Shown piece after piece: positions 7,462 through 16,626 of a DNA stretch of 64,000 nucleotides. The notes below the pieces were generated by a model, which saw nothing but the letters and a program-made list of their open reading frames with translations, had not been told where the DNA came from and did not search any database. A program made the translations under genes and the position numbers. The DNA is from Alphaproteobacteria bacterium (GTDB lineage: Bacteria > Pseudomonadota > Alphaproteobacteria > UBA9219 > RFNS01), in the NCBI GenBank assembly GCA_016124955.1, contig WGMR01000003.1, forward strand, positions 1-64,000. The letters run 5' to 3'. Within the stretch, counting starts at the first letter, position 1, and each line of letters opens with the position of its first letter.

Positions 7462-8379
7462 ATGGAATACTTCCTTCAGCAGCTTATCAATGGGCTGACT
7501 CTGGGGGCCATCTACGGTTTGATCGCCATCGGTTATACGATGGTTTACGGCATCATCGGCATGATTAACTTCGCGCATGGCGAGGTTTTCATGATCAGCG
7601 CTTTCATCGCCGTCATCAGCTTCGTTCTTTTCGGTATGATCGGTATAGCGACCGTTCCGGTCATGCTGCTGCTTGTTTTGATCATCAGCATTTTTCTTAC
7701 CTCCGCCTATGGCTGGACCGTGGAGCGGCTGGCCTATAGGCCGTTACGCGGCTCGAACCGGCTTGCGCCGCTTATTTCGGCCATCGGCATGTCTATTTTT
7801 TTGCAAAACTATGTCCAGTTACTACAGGGCGCGCGCGTGAAGCCGATGCAGCCGATCATTCAGGGTGGCTTTACGCTGGCGGAACGCGCCGATGGTTTCG
7901 TGGTTTCGATATCCTACCTGCAGATATTCATTATTGTGCTCACGACGATCATGATGGTGGCCTTTGCCACGATCATTCAGCGCACGCCTCTCGGGCGCGC
8001 GCAGCGCGCCTGCGAACAGGATAAAACCATGGCGGCGCTGTGCGGCGTGAATGTTGACCGCACTATTTCCTGGACGTTTTTGCTGGGCGCTGCGCTGGCG
8101 GCCGTGGCGGGGCTTATGGTCACGTTGTATTATGGCGTGGTCGATTTTTTCATGGGCTTCCTTGCGGGCATGAAGGCTTTTACCGCCGCCGTGCTCGGCG
8201 GGATCGGTTCGCTGCCCGGCGCTATGTTGGGTGGGATTTTAATCGGCCTGATCGAAGCGTTCTGGTCCGGTTATGTCAGCGTGCAATACAAGGACGTCGC
8301 GGCGTTCTGCATCCTTATCCTTATCCTGATGGTACGTCCGAACGGGTTGCTTGGGCACCCGGAAATCGAGAAGGTGTAG
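7462..8379 (+). CDS. livH: Branched-chain amino acid ABC transporter permease LivH
   Basis: A 305-residue inner-membrane permease with about eight hydrophobic helices. The family opening FLQQLINGLTLGAIYGLIAIGYTMVYGIIGMINFAHGE is present in sequence order, and the cytoplasmic coupling region RTPLGRAQRACEQDKTMAALCGVN contacts the ATPases. With LivM it forms the membrane channel for leucine, isoleucine, valine or related substrates. It lies 3 bases before livM. The expected livG and livF ATPase genes do not follow livM, so the transporter must draw on ATPases encoded elsewhere. Confidence 0.93.
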   Translation: MEYFLQQLINGLTLGAIYGLIAIGYTMVYGIIGMINFAHGEVFMISAFIAVISFVLFGMIGIATVPVMLLLVLIISIFLTSAYGWTVERLAYRPLRGSNRLAPLISAIGMSIFLQNYVQLLQGARVKPMQPIIQGGFTLAERADGFVVSISYLQIFIIVLTTIMMVAFATIIQRTPLGRAQRACEQDKTMAALCGVNVDRTISWTFLLGAALAAVAGLMVTLYYGVVDFFMGFLAGMKAFTAAVLGGIGSLPGAMLGGILIGLIEAFWSGYVSVQYKDVAAFCILILILMVRPNGLLGHPEIEKV

Positions 8380-8382
8380 CGA

Positions 8383-9807
8383 ATGGCAACCGCAACAAGC
8401 TCATTGCCCGCACCCGCCATGATGGGACGAATTTTCCGCGAAGCCTTTATAACCGGGCTGATAGGCTTCGTGCTGGCGCTGCCACTTGCCGGGTTTCGTA
8501 CGGTCGATGGCGCGACGGGCCTTTCGATCGCGGTGCAGATGGCGGATGTTGTCTATGCCGCCGGGCTTATTTTCCTTGGCCGTATTGCGATTATGCTGGC
8601 GCAGGAAGGCTATCGCGTTCCCGTTCTCGTGCTTGCGCTTGCGACGTTGCTTGCCGCGACGCAGATCGAATTTCCAACACAGTTTCTACACTTCATCGCC
8701 ATTGCAGGGCCGGTCATTATCGTGATCTATGCGTTGCGCGGCAATATCGGCGGCGCGATACGCAAAGTTTCAGATACGGGGCTGGCGCAAACATGGCTAA
8801 GCGTGTTGAAACGCAAAAGCCGCTATATGTTGCCGCTTGTTTTTGCGCTCGCGATTTTTCTGCCCCTTATGCCCTTCGCGGATCGTTATGCGATGGATGT
8901 AGCGACGATGGTGCTGACATACGTCGCGCTCGCGTGGGGGCTGAATATCGTTGTCGGTTACGCGGGGTTGCTCGATCTTGGTTACGTCGCCTATTACGCT
9001 ATCGGTGCCTATACTTATGCGCTGCTGGCGCAACATTTCGATTTCAGCTTTTGGATGGCGCTTCCGGTTGCGGGGTTAATGGCTGTTCTGGTTGCCGGGC
9101 TGATCGGCGCGCCGGTGTTGCGGTTGCGCGGCGATTACCTTGCGATCGTGACGCTTGGGTTTGCCGAAATCGTGAGGCTTGTGCTGATTAACTGGACGAC
9201 TTTGACGGGCGGGCCGAACGGCATTTCGGGCGTGCCGCGTCCAACGTTTTTCGGGCTTGAATTTACGCGCAGCGAGGGGGAAGGGGTATTTCCTTTCCAT
9301 GAATTTTTCGGCCTCGAATACAGCCCGATCCAGCGCGTGATCTATCTTTATTATCTGATCCTGTTGCTGGCGATAGTGGTTGCGTGGTTTAGCTGGCGTT
9401 TGCGCAAGCTGCCGCTCGGCCGGGCATGGGAAGCCCTGCGGGATGATGAAATCGCCTGCACTTCGGTTGGCATCAACGCCATGACGGCGAAGCTTGCGGC
9501 CTATATGTTTGCGGCGCTGGTGGCCGGGCTGGCGGGCGCGTTCTTTGCAACGCGACAAGGCTTCATCAGCCCGGAAAGTTTTACCTTCAACGAATCCGTC
9601 GCCGTACTGGCGATTGTGGTGCTTGGTGGCATGGGCAGCCAGATCGGCATATTGCTGGCGGCGCTTTTCATCATCGGCATGCCTGAGCTTTTCCGCGAGC
9701 TGGAGCAATACCGCATGGCTGCTTTCGGTGCCGGCATGGTGCTGATCATGATCTGGCGCCCGCGCGGCCTGATGGCGCAGCGGGAGCCTTCGGTGAAGTT
9801 AGAGTAG
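8383..9807 (+). CDS. livM: Branched-chain amino acid ABC transporter permease LivM
   Basis: A 474-residue permease. The N-terminal about 150 residues are an extra membrane region found in longer LivM proteins. The core family segment begins around ATMVLTYVALAWGLNIVVGYAGLLDLGYVAYYAIGAY, read here in pieces, with the coupling helix PLGRAWEALRDDEIACTSVGIN near the C-terminal third. It partners LivH, 3 bases upstream. The C-terminus IMIWRPRGLMAQREP is typical. The next gene is a small protein on the opposite strand, so the usual livGF are missing here. Confidence 0.93.
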   Translation: MATATSSLPAPAMMGRIFREAFITGLIGFVLALPLAGFRTVDGATGLSIAVQMADVVYAAGLIFLGRIAIMLAQEGYRVPVLVLALATLLAATQIEFPTQFLHFIAIAGPVIIVIYALRGNIGGAIRKVSDTGLAQTWLSVLKRKSRYMLPLVFALAIFLPLMPFADRYAMDVATMVLTYVALAWGLNIVVGYAGLLDLGYVAYYAIGAYTYALLAQHFDFSFWMALPVAGLMAVLVAGLIGAPVLRLRGDYLAIVTLGFAEIVRLVLINWTTLTGGPNGISGVPRPTFFGLEFTRSEGEGVFPFHEFFGLEYSPIQRVIYLYYLILLLAIVVAWFSWRLRKLPLGRAWEALRDDEIACTSVGINAMTAKLAAYMFAALVAGLAGAFFATRQGFISPESFTFNESVAVLAIVVLGGMGSQIGILLAALFIIGMPELFRELEQYRMAAFGAGMVLIMIWRPRGLMAQREPSVKLE

Positions 9808-9833
9808 GCCGTGCGCTAAATTATTTGGCTGAA

Positions 9834-10025
9834 TTATCTAAGTGCCAGTGAAAACATAGCCCCGCCAAATAAAACTAAACCAGGAACCATGATGGCCCCT
9901 TTGCCTACACCAGCAAGAAATGCTGGCACAGCAACGAGCGGGGCTGCAAGCAATGCGGCATAAACCATAAGGCCAAGACCGGCCACAGCGCAAAGTGCTG
10001 TTGCGGCAATACGAAATTTGGACAT
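9834..10025 (-). CDS. Small two-helix membrane protein, unknown
   Basis: A 63-residue product with two hydrophobic segments (about residues 5-30 and 35-60) separated by a short GVGKG turn, consistent with a small inner-membrane hairpin. ATG 10025 is preceded on its strand by AGGAGAA at good spacing; the longer frame to 10052 adds an unlikely Arg-rich start. No family recognised. It faces livM (convergent) and is divergent from the ferredoxin gene. Confidence 0.6.
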   Translation of the reverse strand: MSKFRIAATALCAVAGLGLMVYAALLAAPLVAVPAFLAGVGKGAIMVPGLVLFGGAMFSLALR

Positions 10026-10162
10026 AATTCTTCTCCTAAAATGCCTTAACAATAGAATGCTTTCTAAACAACATATGTAAGCATGTCCATATCGCTATTA
10101 GTTGCATAAAGAGCCATAGTTAATCATAGTGCTTAAGTCTTGATTTAATTATTTGTTCCCAC

Positions 10163-10492
10163 ATGCCCAAAATCATCTTTATCGAAAAATCCGGAAACAG
10201 GCGGGAGGTCGTGGCCGAAACCGGCCAGACGCTTTTGCAGGTCGCGTGGGCTAACGGGCTTGATGTTGAAGGTGCGTGCGAAGGCAACATGGCCTGTTCC
10301 ACCTGCCACCTTATCGTTGACAAGGCTTGGGCGGGCAAGTTGCCTGCGCCGTCCGTTGATGAAACCGATATGCTCGATCTCGCTTATGGCGTTACCGGAA
10401 CATCCCGCCTCGGTTGCCAGATAAAAGTAAGGCCGGAGCTGGACGGGCTTGTGGTCGCTCTACCGCCTATGACTAGGAGCATGCTCGGGTAG
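10163..10492 (+). CDS. [2Fe-2S] ferredoxin, adrenodoxin type
   Basis: A 109-residue ferredoxin with ligands C39, C45, C48 (CEGNMACSTC) and C85 (RLGCQI), the CX5CX2C...C spacing of ISC/adrenodoxin-type ferredoxins. These donate electrons to P450s, Rieske oxygenases or Fe-S cluster assembly. The C-terminal LPPMTRSML is also typical of this subgroup. No reductase, P450 or isc gene is adjacent, so the partner is unknown. The start ATG has only a weak ribosome binding site (GTTCCC precedes it). The upstream region carries a TTGCAT/CATAGT pair that could be a weak promoter. Confidence 0.92.
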   Translation: MPKIIFIEKSGNRREVVAETGQTLLQVAWANGLDVEGACEGNMACSTCHLIVDKAWAGKLPAPSVDETDMLDLAYGVTGTSRLGCQIKVRPELDGLVVALPPMTRSMLG

Positions 10493-10585
10493 CATGGCCG
10501 CGGCCTGCTTCGCAGCTTGCAAACGGCCCGCCACAATTTCGCATAATTCCATAGAATTTTAGATAAATTGACCTGACCGGCCTTG

Positions 10586-10601
10586 AAAAACCATGGTTTT
10601 T
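10586..10601. repeat. 16-bp perfect palindrome AAAAACCATGGTTTTT
   Basis: A perfect 16-base palindrome in the 196-base gap between the ferredoxin gene and the small protein gene at 10689. It lies 14 bases upstream of the sigma54-like element. It could be an operator or an activator (enhancer) site, or a weak bidirectional terminator. Only the symmetry is certain. Confidence 0.5.
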
Positions 10602-10614
10602 CCGCACCATCGTT

Positions 10615-10630
10615 TTGGCACGCCGCATGC
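10615..10630 (+). promoter_or_regulatory. Sigma54-like promoter (TTGGCACG-N4-ATGC)
   Basis: TTGGCACG at 10615-10622, four bases, then ATGC at 10627-10630. This matches the RpoN consensus TTGGCACG-N4-TTGC with one mismatch, keeping the critical GG and GC pairs at correct spacing. A start site about 12 bases downstream would give a leader of roughly 47 bases before the ATG at 10689. Function is inference. Confidence 0.5.
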
Positions 10631-10688
10631 AACTGTTCCGGTGCAAGTGAATTTTACGAAGGCACCATAAACCCGAACGGAGGCACGC

Positions 10689-10874
10689 ATGTTTGAAGAC
10701 ATTTTCGAAGACAAAATCATTGAACGGCTCGAACAGCTTGATGACCACATTCAAGACGCGCGCCTGGCGCTCAAGGCCCTGGCGATGTCTGTCGAAGCGG
10801 CACGTAATAAACTGGATGGGGTAAGCGACACACCACAGCCCGCGCAGTTTGAAGCGCCTTTCGCGCTTCACTAA
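10689..10874 (+). CDS. Small helical protein, unknown (61 residues)
   Basis: A 61-residue acidic protein. Residues 1-45 are predicted to form a continuous amphipathic helix or coiled coil (IIERLEQLDDHIQDARLALK and onward), followed by a short Pro/Ala-rich tail. GGAGG at 10679-10683, 5 bases before the ATG, is a near-ideal ribosome binding site. A sigma54-like promoter lies upstream and a strong terminator downstream, so it looks like an independent single-gene unit. No family recognised. Confidence 0.6.
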   Translation: MFEDIFEDKIIERLEQLDDHIQDARLALKALAMSVEAARNKLDGVSDTPQPAQFEAPFALH

Positions 10875-10919
10875 GTCAGCCCGCCTAGCAACCCTCACAA
10901 GGGCGCGCTTACAGCAATC

Positions 10920-10961
10920 GGGGTCGGTGTAGCCTTCGGCACCGGCCCCGACCCATTTTTT
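10920..10961 (+). terminator. Rho-independent terminator
   Basis: A GC-rich hairpin (GGGTCGG arm near 10921 pairing with CCGACCC near 10948, with an internal CGGTG/CACCG pairing) is followed directly by a six-T run at 10956-10961. It ends the transcript of the small gene at 10689-10874 and isolates it from atpG. Confidence 0.8.
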
Positions 10962-11071
10962 GCCTCATAACTCCCTGAATTATAAAAGGAATAACGGCCC
11001 AGTTTCCACTTGACCCGGAGGGCCGAGTCGGACAAAAGAAGGCGACCGAAAAAACAGCCAGATCGCCCGGA

Positions 11072-11956
11072 ATGCCCAGTTTAAAAGACCTTAAAAACCG
11101 GATTGCCAGCGTCAAATCGACGCGGAAAATCACGTCGGCGATGAAGATGGTGGCCGCCAGCAAACTACGCCGCGCGCAGGAGCAGGCGGAAGCCACCCGC
11201 CCCTATGCCGAGCGCATGGCCCGCATGCTGGCCTCGCTTTCCGCCAATCTTGTGCTGACCGATACATCGCCCAAACTGATCGCGGGGACGGGCAAGGAAG
11301 ATGTTTGCTTGCTTTTGGTCGTGACGTCCGACCGCGGCTTGTGCGGCGGCTTTAACGGCACCGTGGTGCGCGAAGCGCGCCGCCAAATCAAGCAGCTGCG
11401 TGCCGAAGGCAAGCAGGTGAAGATTTTCTGCGTCGGCCGCAAGGGCAGGGATCTGCTGCGCCGTGAATTTGCAGAAAGCATCGTGCATAGCGTGCAGGAT
11501 ATTGGCCGCAAGCGTGTTGGCTTTGGCGATGCGCACGGCGTGACGGAAAAGCTGCTTGAGTTATACGAAGGTGGCCAGTTCGATACTTGCCGCCTTGTCT
11601 ATAACCGTTTCAAATCGGCGATATCGCAGATCACGACCGTGCAGCAGCTTATTCCCGCCGCGCCGCCGGCGGCGAACGAAAACCAGCCGCAGGAAGCCGT
11701 GGCGCCATACGAATTTGAGCCGGGCGAGGAAGAAATTCTGGCGCAAATTCTTCCCAAGAATCTTGCGCTGCAGGTGTTTGGCGCGTTGCTCGAAAGTGCA
11801 GCGGGGGAACAGGGCGCGCGCATGACGGCGATGGATAACGCGACCCGTAATGCGGGCGACATGATCAACCGCCTGACGCTGAACTACAACCGCAGCCGTC
11901 AGGCCTACATCACCAAGGAACTGATCGAAATTATCTCGGGCGCCGAGGCGATCTGA
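11072..11956 (+). CDS. atpG: F1F0 ATP synthase gamma subunit
   Basis: A 294-residue gamma subunit, the central rotor shaft of the F1 ATPase. The N-terminal coiled coil begins [20 protein letters not shown] and the conserved C-terminal helix reads [15 protein letters not shown]...[19 protein letters not shown]. It is followed by atpD and atpC in the usual order. The normal upstream partners atpH (delta) and atpA (alpha) are absent; instead a terminator and a small unrelated gene precede it. The ribosome binding site is weak. The subunit itself looks intact. Confidence 0.97.
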   Translation: MPSLKDLKNRIASVKSTRKITSAMKMVAASKLRRAQEQAEATRPYAERMARMLASLSANLVLTDTSPKLIAGTGKEDVCLLLVVTSDRGLCGGFNGTVVREARRQIKQLRAEGKQVKIFCVGRKGRDLLRREFAESIVHSVQDIGRKRVGFGDAHGVTEKLLELYEGGQFDTCRLVYNRFKSAISQITTVQQLIPAAPPAANENQPQEAVAPYEFEPGEEEILAQILPKNLALQVFGALLESAAGEQGARMTAMDNATRNAGDMINRLTLNYNRSRQAYITKELIEIISGAEAI

Positions 11957-11968
11957 TTTTATCTTTAG

Positions 11969-13408
<1,440 letters not shown>

Positions 13409-13414
13409 TCAGAC

Positions 13415-13816
13415 ATGGCCGAACAGCTTATCTTCGAACTTGTTTCCCCGGAAAAGCTCCTGCTTAGCAAGGAAGCCACCATGGTTGCCGTGCCGGGTAG
13501 CGAGGGGGATTTCGGCGTGCTTGCAGGCCATGCGCCCATGATCACGGGTGTGCGCGCCGGCGTGATCGATGTTTATGAAGGCGATACGGTCACGGACCGG
13601 GTTTTCGTGGCGGGCGGTTTCGCCGAAGTAACGCCGGAGCGTTGCATCGTTCTGGCCGAAGAAGCGATCCCGACCAAGGATATCAACCGCGCCGATATGG
13701 AAAAGCGCGTGAAGGATCTGGGCGAAGATTTGGCCGATGCCAAAACGCCGCAGGAACGCGAGCAGGTTGAAACCCGTCTTGCTGTCGCCAAAGCCATGCT
13801 TGATTACGCGGCCTGA
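13415..13816 (+). CDS. atpC: F1F0 ATP synthase epsilon subunit
   Basis: A 133-residue epsilon subunit that couples F1 to the c-ring and restrains ATP hydrolysis. The N-terminal beta sandwich includes FELVSPEKLLLS and VPGSEGDFGVLAGHAPMI; the C-terminal helical hairpin (about residues 90-133) is present. It begins 6 bases after atpD and closes the atp run. Its stop is immediately adjacent to the stop of the convergent gene on the minus strand. Confidence 0.97.
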   Translation: MAEQLIFELVSPEKLLLSKEATMVAVPGSEGDFGVLAGHAPMITGVRAGVIDVYEGDTVTDRVFVAGGFAEVTPERCIVLAEEAIPTKDINRADMEKRVKDLGEDLADAKTPQEREQVETRLAVAKAMLDYAA

Positions 13817-14401
13817 TTACGCCGCCACGTTGACGGTATTCCCCGAATTGCTGCTGGCCGTCGCGCTATAGCCGCTTGCGCTGCTGTAGCTGCTTGCGGC
13901 TGTTGCATAGGCTGTTGCAGCGGGGGCGGCGGCTACGGTTGGCGTCGTGGGTTCATAGGCAGGCGCTTCGGCTTGCGGGGCCGGCTGCGGATTATCTTGC
14001 GGTTCCGCGCGGGCAATTTCCATTCTTTCGCGCGGCTTCGTGGTTTCGGGTGCGCGCGCATCCTTCAGGTTGAATTCTATTTCACGCGCGACAGGGTTCG
14101 CGAGCGCAAAGTTCGCGACATCGACCCGCGCGGTGGGTGGAATGGTATCGCTGCCACGGATATTGGCGGCGTTGACGCCATCTTTGTGTGGATTGGTGTT
14201 GTTCGGATCGCTGTTTTCGGCATTGGTGCGCAGACCGCCCAGCACGTTGTTATCACCCGCGCCGGCGACAGAGGCCAGAAGGCTTTGTATGCCTTCGGGC
14301 GCCTGCGCAGCGAGACGTGATTGCAGATCCAGACTGACAGGTGGCGCAGTCTGAACCTGCTTCACCGTTGCCGGTGAAGACAAGCTGTTTGGACTAGTCA
14401 C
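13817..14401 (-). CDS. Ala/Pro/Ser-rich low-complexity protein, unknown
   Basis: A 194-residue protein with no signal peptide or membrane helix. It consists of a polar N-terminal half (residues 1-90, Asn/Asp-rich around AENSDPNNTNPHKDG), a charged middle with RERMEIARAEPQ, and a C-terminal low-complexity tail rich in Pro, Ala, Ser and Tyr. Translation begins at GTG 14401, supported by GGGGAGG at ideal distance. No family recognised. A TTAA-N7-TTAAC CtrA-type box lies 64 bases upstream, beside a 20-base palindrome, suggesting cell-cycle or motility control. A structural or accessory role is possible but not shown. Confidence 0.6.
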   Translation of the reverse strand: MTSPNSLSSPATVKQVQTAPPVSLDLQSRLAAQAPEGIQSLLASVAGAGDNNVLGGLRTNAENSDPNNTNPHKDGVNAANIRGSDTIPPTARVDVANFALANPVAREIEFNLKDARAPETTKPRERMEIARAEPQDNPQPAPQAEAPAYEPTTPTVAAAPAATAYATAASSYSSASGYSATASSNSGNTVNVAA

Positions 14402-14464
14402 CCAGGCCTCCCCACGACGCCACGGAAATAACTCTGTTCCACCTTCTATTGTCGCTCTTTGTGC

Positions 14465-14479
14465 TTAATTCGGCTTTAA
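14465..14479 (-). promoter_or_regulatory. CtrA-type box TTAA-N7-TTAA
   Basis: TTAA at 14465-14468 and TTAA at 14476-14479 are separated by exactly 7 bases, with C following, matching TTAA-N7-TTAAC. It is 64 bases upstream of the GTG start at 14401 on the minus strand, a typical distance for CtrA control. Confidence 0.45.
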
Positions 14480-14481
14480 CG

Positions 14482-14501
14482 ATGGATAAAACTTTATCCA
14501 T
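14482..14501. promoter_or_regulatory. 20-bp near-perfect palindrome (operator-like)
   Basis: ATGGATAAA at 14482-14490 is the exact reverse complement of TTTATCCAT at 14493-14501, with two bases between. It lies about 80 bases upstream of the gene starting at 14401 and three bases from the CtrA-type box. It lacks the GC-rich stem and T-run of a terminator; a dimeric repressor or activator site is more likely. Confidence 0.45.
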
Positions 14502-14625
14502 AACGCATGGACCAAGAGCCTGATTTTATTGGAATGAATCCACAAGGCCCTGACTGTCCGGCGAATCTCGCCGCAGGGATAAAAAAACTTGTGGTAAACG
14601 CCTGGTTAATTTCGTGAAAAAATTA

Positions 14626-14694
14626 TCAGACGGTTCTGAAGGTTTGCCAAAGGAAGAAGAGAACGGCACCACCAATCAGAATGATATTGATCAT
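14626..14694 (-). CDS. Mini-ORF: 22-residue membrane peptide
   Basis: An ATG at 14692-14694 on the minus strand opens a 22-codon frame (MINIILIGGAVLFFLWQTFR, then TV and stop). GGAGG lies about 8 bases upstream, among the best ribosome binding sites in the window. The product is a single hydrophobic helix with a basic end, typical of bacterial small membrane proteins. It begins 29 bases after the acyl-CoA dehydrogenase stop on the same strand and could be cotranscribed. Function unknown. Confidence 0.45.
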   Translation of the reverse strand: MINIILIGGAVLFFLWQTFRTV

Positions 14695-14723
14695 GTAGTC
14701 AACCTCCGCAGGAGAAGCAAAGC

Positions 14724-16514
14724 TTAAAACATCTCGGCTGTCATGGCAAGCGTGGCCCGGAAACCCAGCTTTACCGTATCGCGCAGCCCTGCAGCCTGCG
14801 TCAGGAAATGTTCGGCAAAGAATCGGGCCGACATGATTTTAGCGTTCAGAAAACCGGCATCGCCATCGTTCGACGCCAGCAATTGCTGTGCAATCAGTGC
14901 CGATTGCCCAAGATAATAACCGCCGAACGTATAGGCGCATAAACGAAGATAGGGTGCCGCGCTGGCGGCCGCTGCGCTCGGGTTGCCCTTCATTGTATCC
15001 AGCATCCACTGCCCGGCTTCTTGTGTGCAGGCATGTGCCGCCTTCAGATGCGTAGCAATGGAAGCAAGGTCATCGCCCTTTTGCGCGGCTAACGTGCCTG
15101 TCAGCTCTTCAATTTCCTCCAGCATGGCGTTCATGGCCGCGCCCTTGTCTCGTCCGAGTTTACGAAACACAAGGTCGTTGGCCTGAATGCCGTTGGTGCC
15201 TTCATAGATCGCAAGCACGCGCGCATCGCGCATATGTTGCGCCGCCCCGGTTTCCTCAATATAGCCCATGCCGCCAAAAACCTGCATGGCGGTCGATGTC
15301 ACCTCGTTGCTCATATCGGTTAGCCAGCTTTTAATCACCGGCGTCAGCAGATCGACGCGCAGGCCTGCTTTCTCACGTTCGTCTGCATCCGGCGCATGTT
15401 TGGCGCGGTCGAGTGCGTAAGCGCCGGCCATAGCGAGCGCCCGCCCTGCTTCAATTTGCGCCTTCATGCCTAGCAGCATGCGGCGGACGTCCGGGTGATG
15501 GATGATCGTGACGGGCGCGTCCTTGGGCTTGGCTATATCCCGGCTTTGCACACGGGTTTTGGCATATTCGCGCGCGCCTTGATAGGCGCGTTCGGCCAGC
15601 GCAAGGCCTTGAATGCCGACGCCGATACGGGCGTTGTTCATCATCGTGAACATGGCGGCAATTCCACCCTGTTCTTCGCCTACCAGATAGCCGGTCGCGC
15701 CGCCCTGATCGCCATAGGCCATAACGCAAGTGGGGCTGGCATGCTGGCCGAGCTTGTGTTCGGTCGAAACGACGCGGACATCGTTGACCGCGCCGGGGCT
15801 GCCATCGGCGTTCGGCAACAGCTTCGGCACAAGGAATAGCGACAGGCCTTTTGTGCCTTCGGGTGCATCCGGGAGACGCGCGAGCACAAGATGTACGATA
15901 TTTTCGGCTATGTCATGGTCGCCGTAGCTGATGAATATTTTTTGCCCCGTGATTTTATAATGATCGCCTGCCCGCACCGCCTTGCACCGCACCGCACCGA
16001 CATCGCTGCCAGCCTGCGGTTCCGTAAGGTTCATTGTGCCGGTCCATGTGCCGCTGACCAGTTTTTCGAGGTATATTTTTTTCAGCGCGTCGCTGCCATG
16101 CGCCTCCATCGCTTCGATCGTGCCTTGGTTCAGCAGCGTGCAGAGCGCGAGCGCGAGGTTGGCGGATTGCCACATTTCCTGCACCGGCATGGCAATGCAC
16201 CAGGGAAGCCCCTGGCCGCCATGGTCCGGATCGAACGGCAAGCCGTTCCACCCGCCTTCGACATAGGCCTGGTAGGCTGCACGGAAACCTTCGGGCATCA
16301 CGATGCCTTTTTCGGTCAGCTTCGCCTTGTTTTTGTCACCAACCTGATTGAGCGGCGCGAATGTTTCGCTGGCGAGTTTGCCTGCGGCTTCGAGCACGCT
16401 TTCAACCAGATCGGGCGAAGTCGCTTCATAGCCCGGCAAGGCTGCAAGCTTATCGATCCCGATCAGATGGTTGAGGATAAAACGGATGTCTGCCAGCGGC
16501 GGGGAATAGGTCAT
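14724..16514 (-). CDS. Acyl-CoA dehydrogenase, long DmdC/FadE-like type
   Basis: A 596-residue flavoenzyme. It has an N-terminal extension (YSPPLADIRFILNHLIG), the acyl-CoA dehydrogenase N, middle (MNLTEPQAGSDVGAVRCKA) and C-terminal domains (ALAERAYQGAREYAK, QVFGGMGYIEETGAAQHMRD) and an extra C-terminal about 120-residue helical domain. This architecture fits the acyl-CoA dehydrogenases of about 590-600 residues, including DmdC, which oxidises methylmercaptopropionyl-CoA, and medium/long-chain enzymes; substrate cannot be assigned. ATG 16514 (MTYSPPL) is chosen over upstream starts because the family begins there. It is divergent from the SLT-domain gene. Confidence 0.9.
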   Translation of the reverse strand: MTYSPPLADIRFILNHLIGIDKLAALPGYEATSPDLVESVLEAAGKLASETFAPLNQVGDKNKAKLTEKGIVMPEGFRAAYQAYVEGGWNGLPFDPDHGGQGLPWCIAMPVQEMWQSANLALALCTLLNQGTIEAMEAHGSDALKKIYLEKLVSGTWTGTMNLTEPQAGSDVGAVRCKAVRAGDHYKITGQKIFISYGDHDIAENIVHLVLARLPDAPEGTKGLSLFLVPKLLPNADGSPGAVNDVRVVSTEHKLGQHASPTCVMAYGDQGGATGYLVGEEQGGIAAMFTMMNNARIGVGIQGLALAERAYQGAREYAKTRVQSRDIAKPKDAPVTIIHHPDVRRMLLGMKAQIEAGRALAMAGAYALDRAKHAPDADEREKAGLRVDLLTPVIKSWLTDMSNEVTSTAMQVFGGMGYIEETGAAQHMRDARVLAIYEGTNGIQANDLVFRKLGRDKGAAMNAMLEEIEELTGTLAAQKGDDLASIATHLKAAHACTQEAGQWMLDTMKGNPSAAAASAAPYLRLCAYTFGGYYLGQSALIAQQLLASNDGDAGFLNAKIMSARFFAEHFLTQAAGLRDTVKLGFRATLAMTAEMF

Positions 16515-16564
16515 GCTCACAAACTGCCCCATGAAAGTTAATAAAAAATAACCGTTTCCCGCTC

Positions 16565-16580
16565 TTGGCACGGCGTTTGC
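16565..16580 (+). promoter_or_regulatory. Sigma54-type promoter (TTGGCACG-N4-TTGC)
   Basis: TTGGCACG at 16565-16572, four bases, then TTGC at 16577-16580: an exact match to the RpoN core consensus with correct spacing. The predicted start near 16592 leaves about 35 bases before the ATG at 16627, which is preceded by AGAGGGG. It lies in the intergenic region in the correct orientation for the SLT-domain gene. Confidence 0.65.
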
Positions 16581-16626
16581 GAGGGTAGGGGTGGGGAATA
16601 CAATTCCGTTGAGTACAGAGGGGATA

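Larger units (their letters stand above)
14402..14625. other. Intergenic regulatory region
   Basis: Between the GTG-started unknown and a mini-ORF on the minus strand. It carries the CtrA-type box and the palindrome described separately. No further open frame with coding character was seen. Confidence 0.5.
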
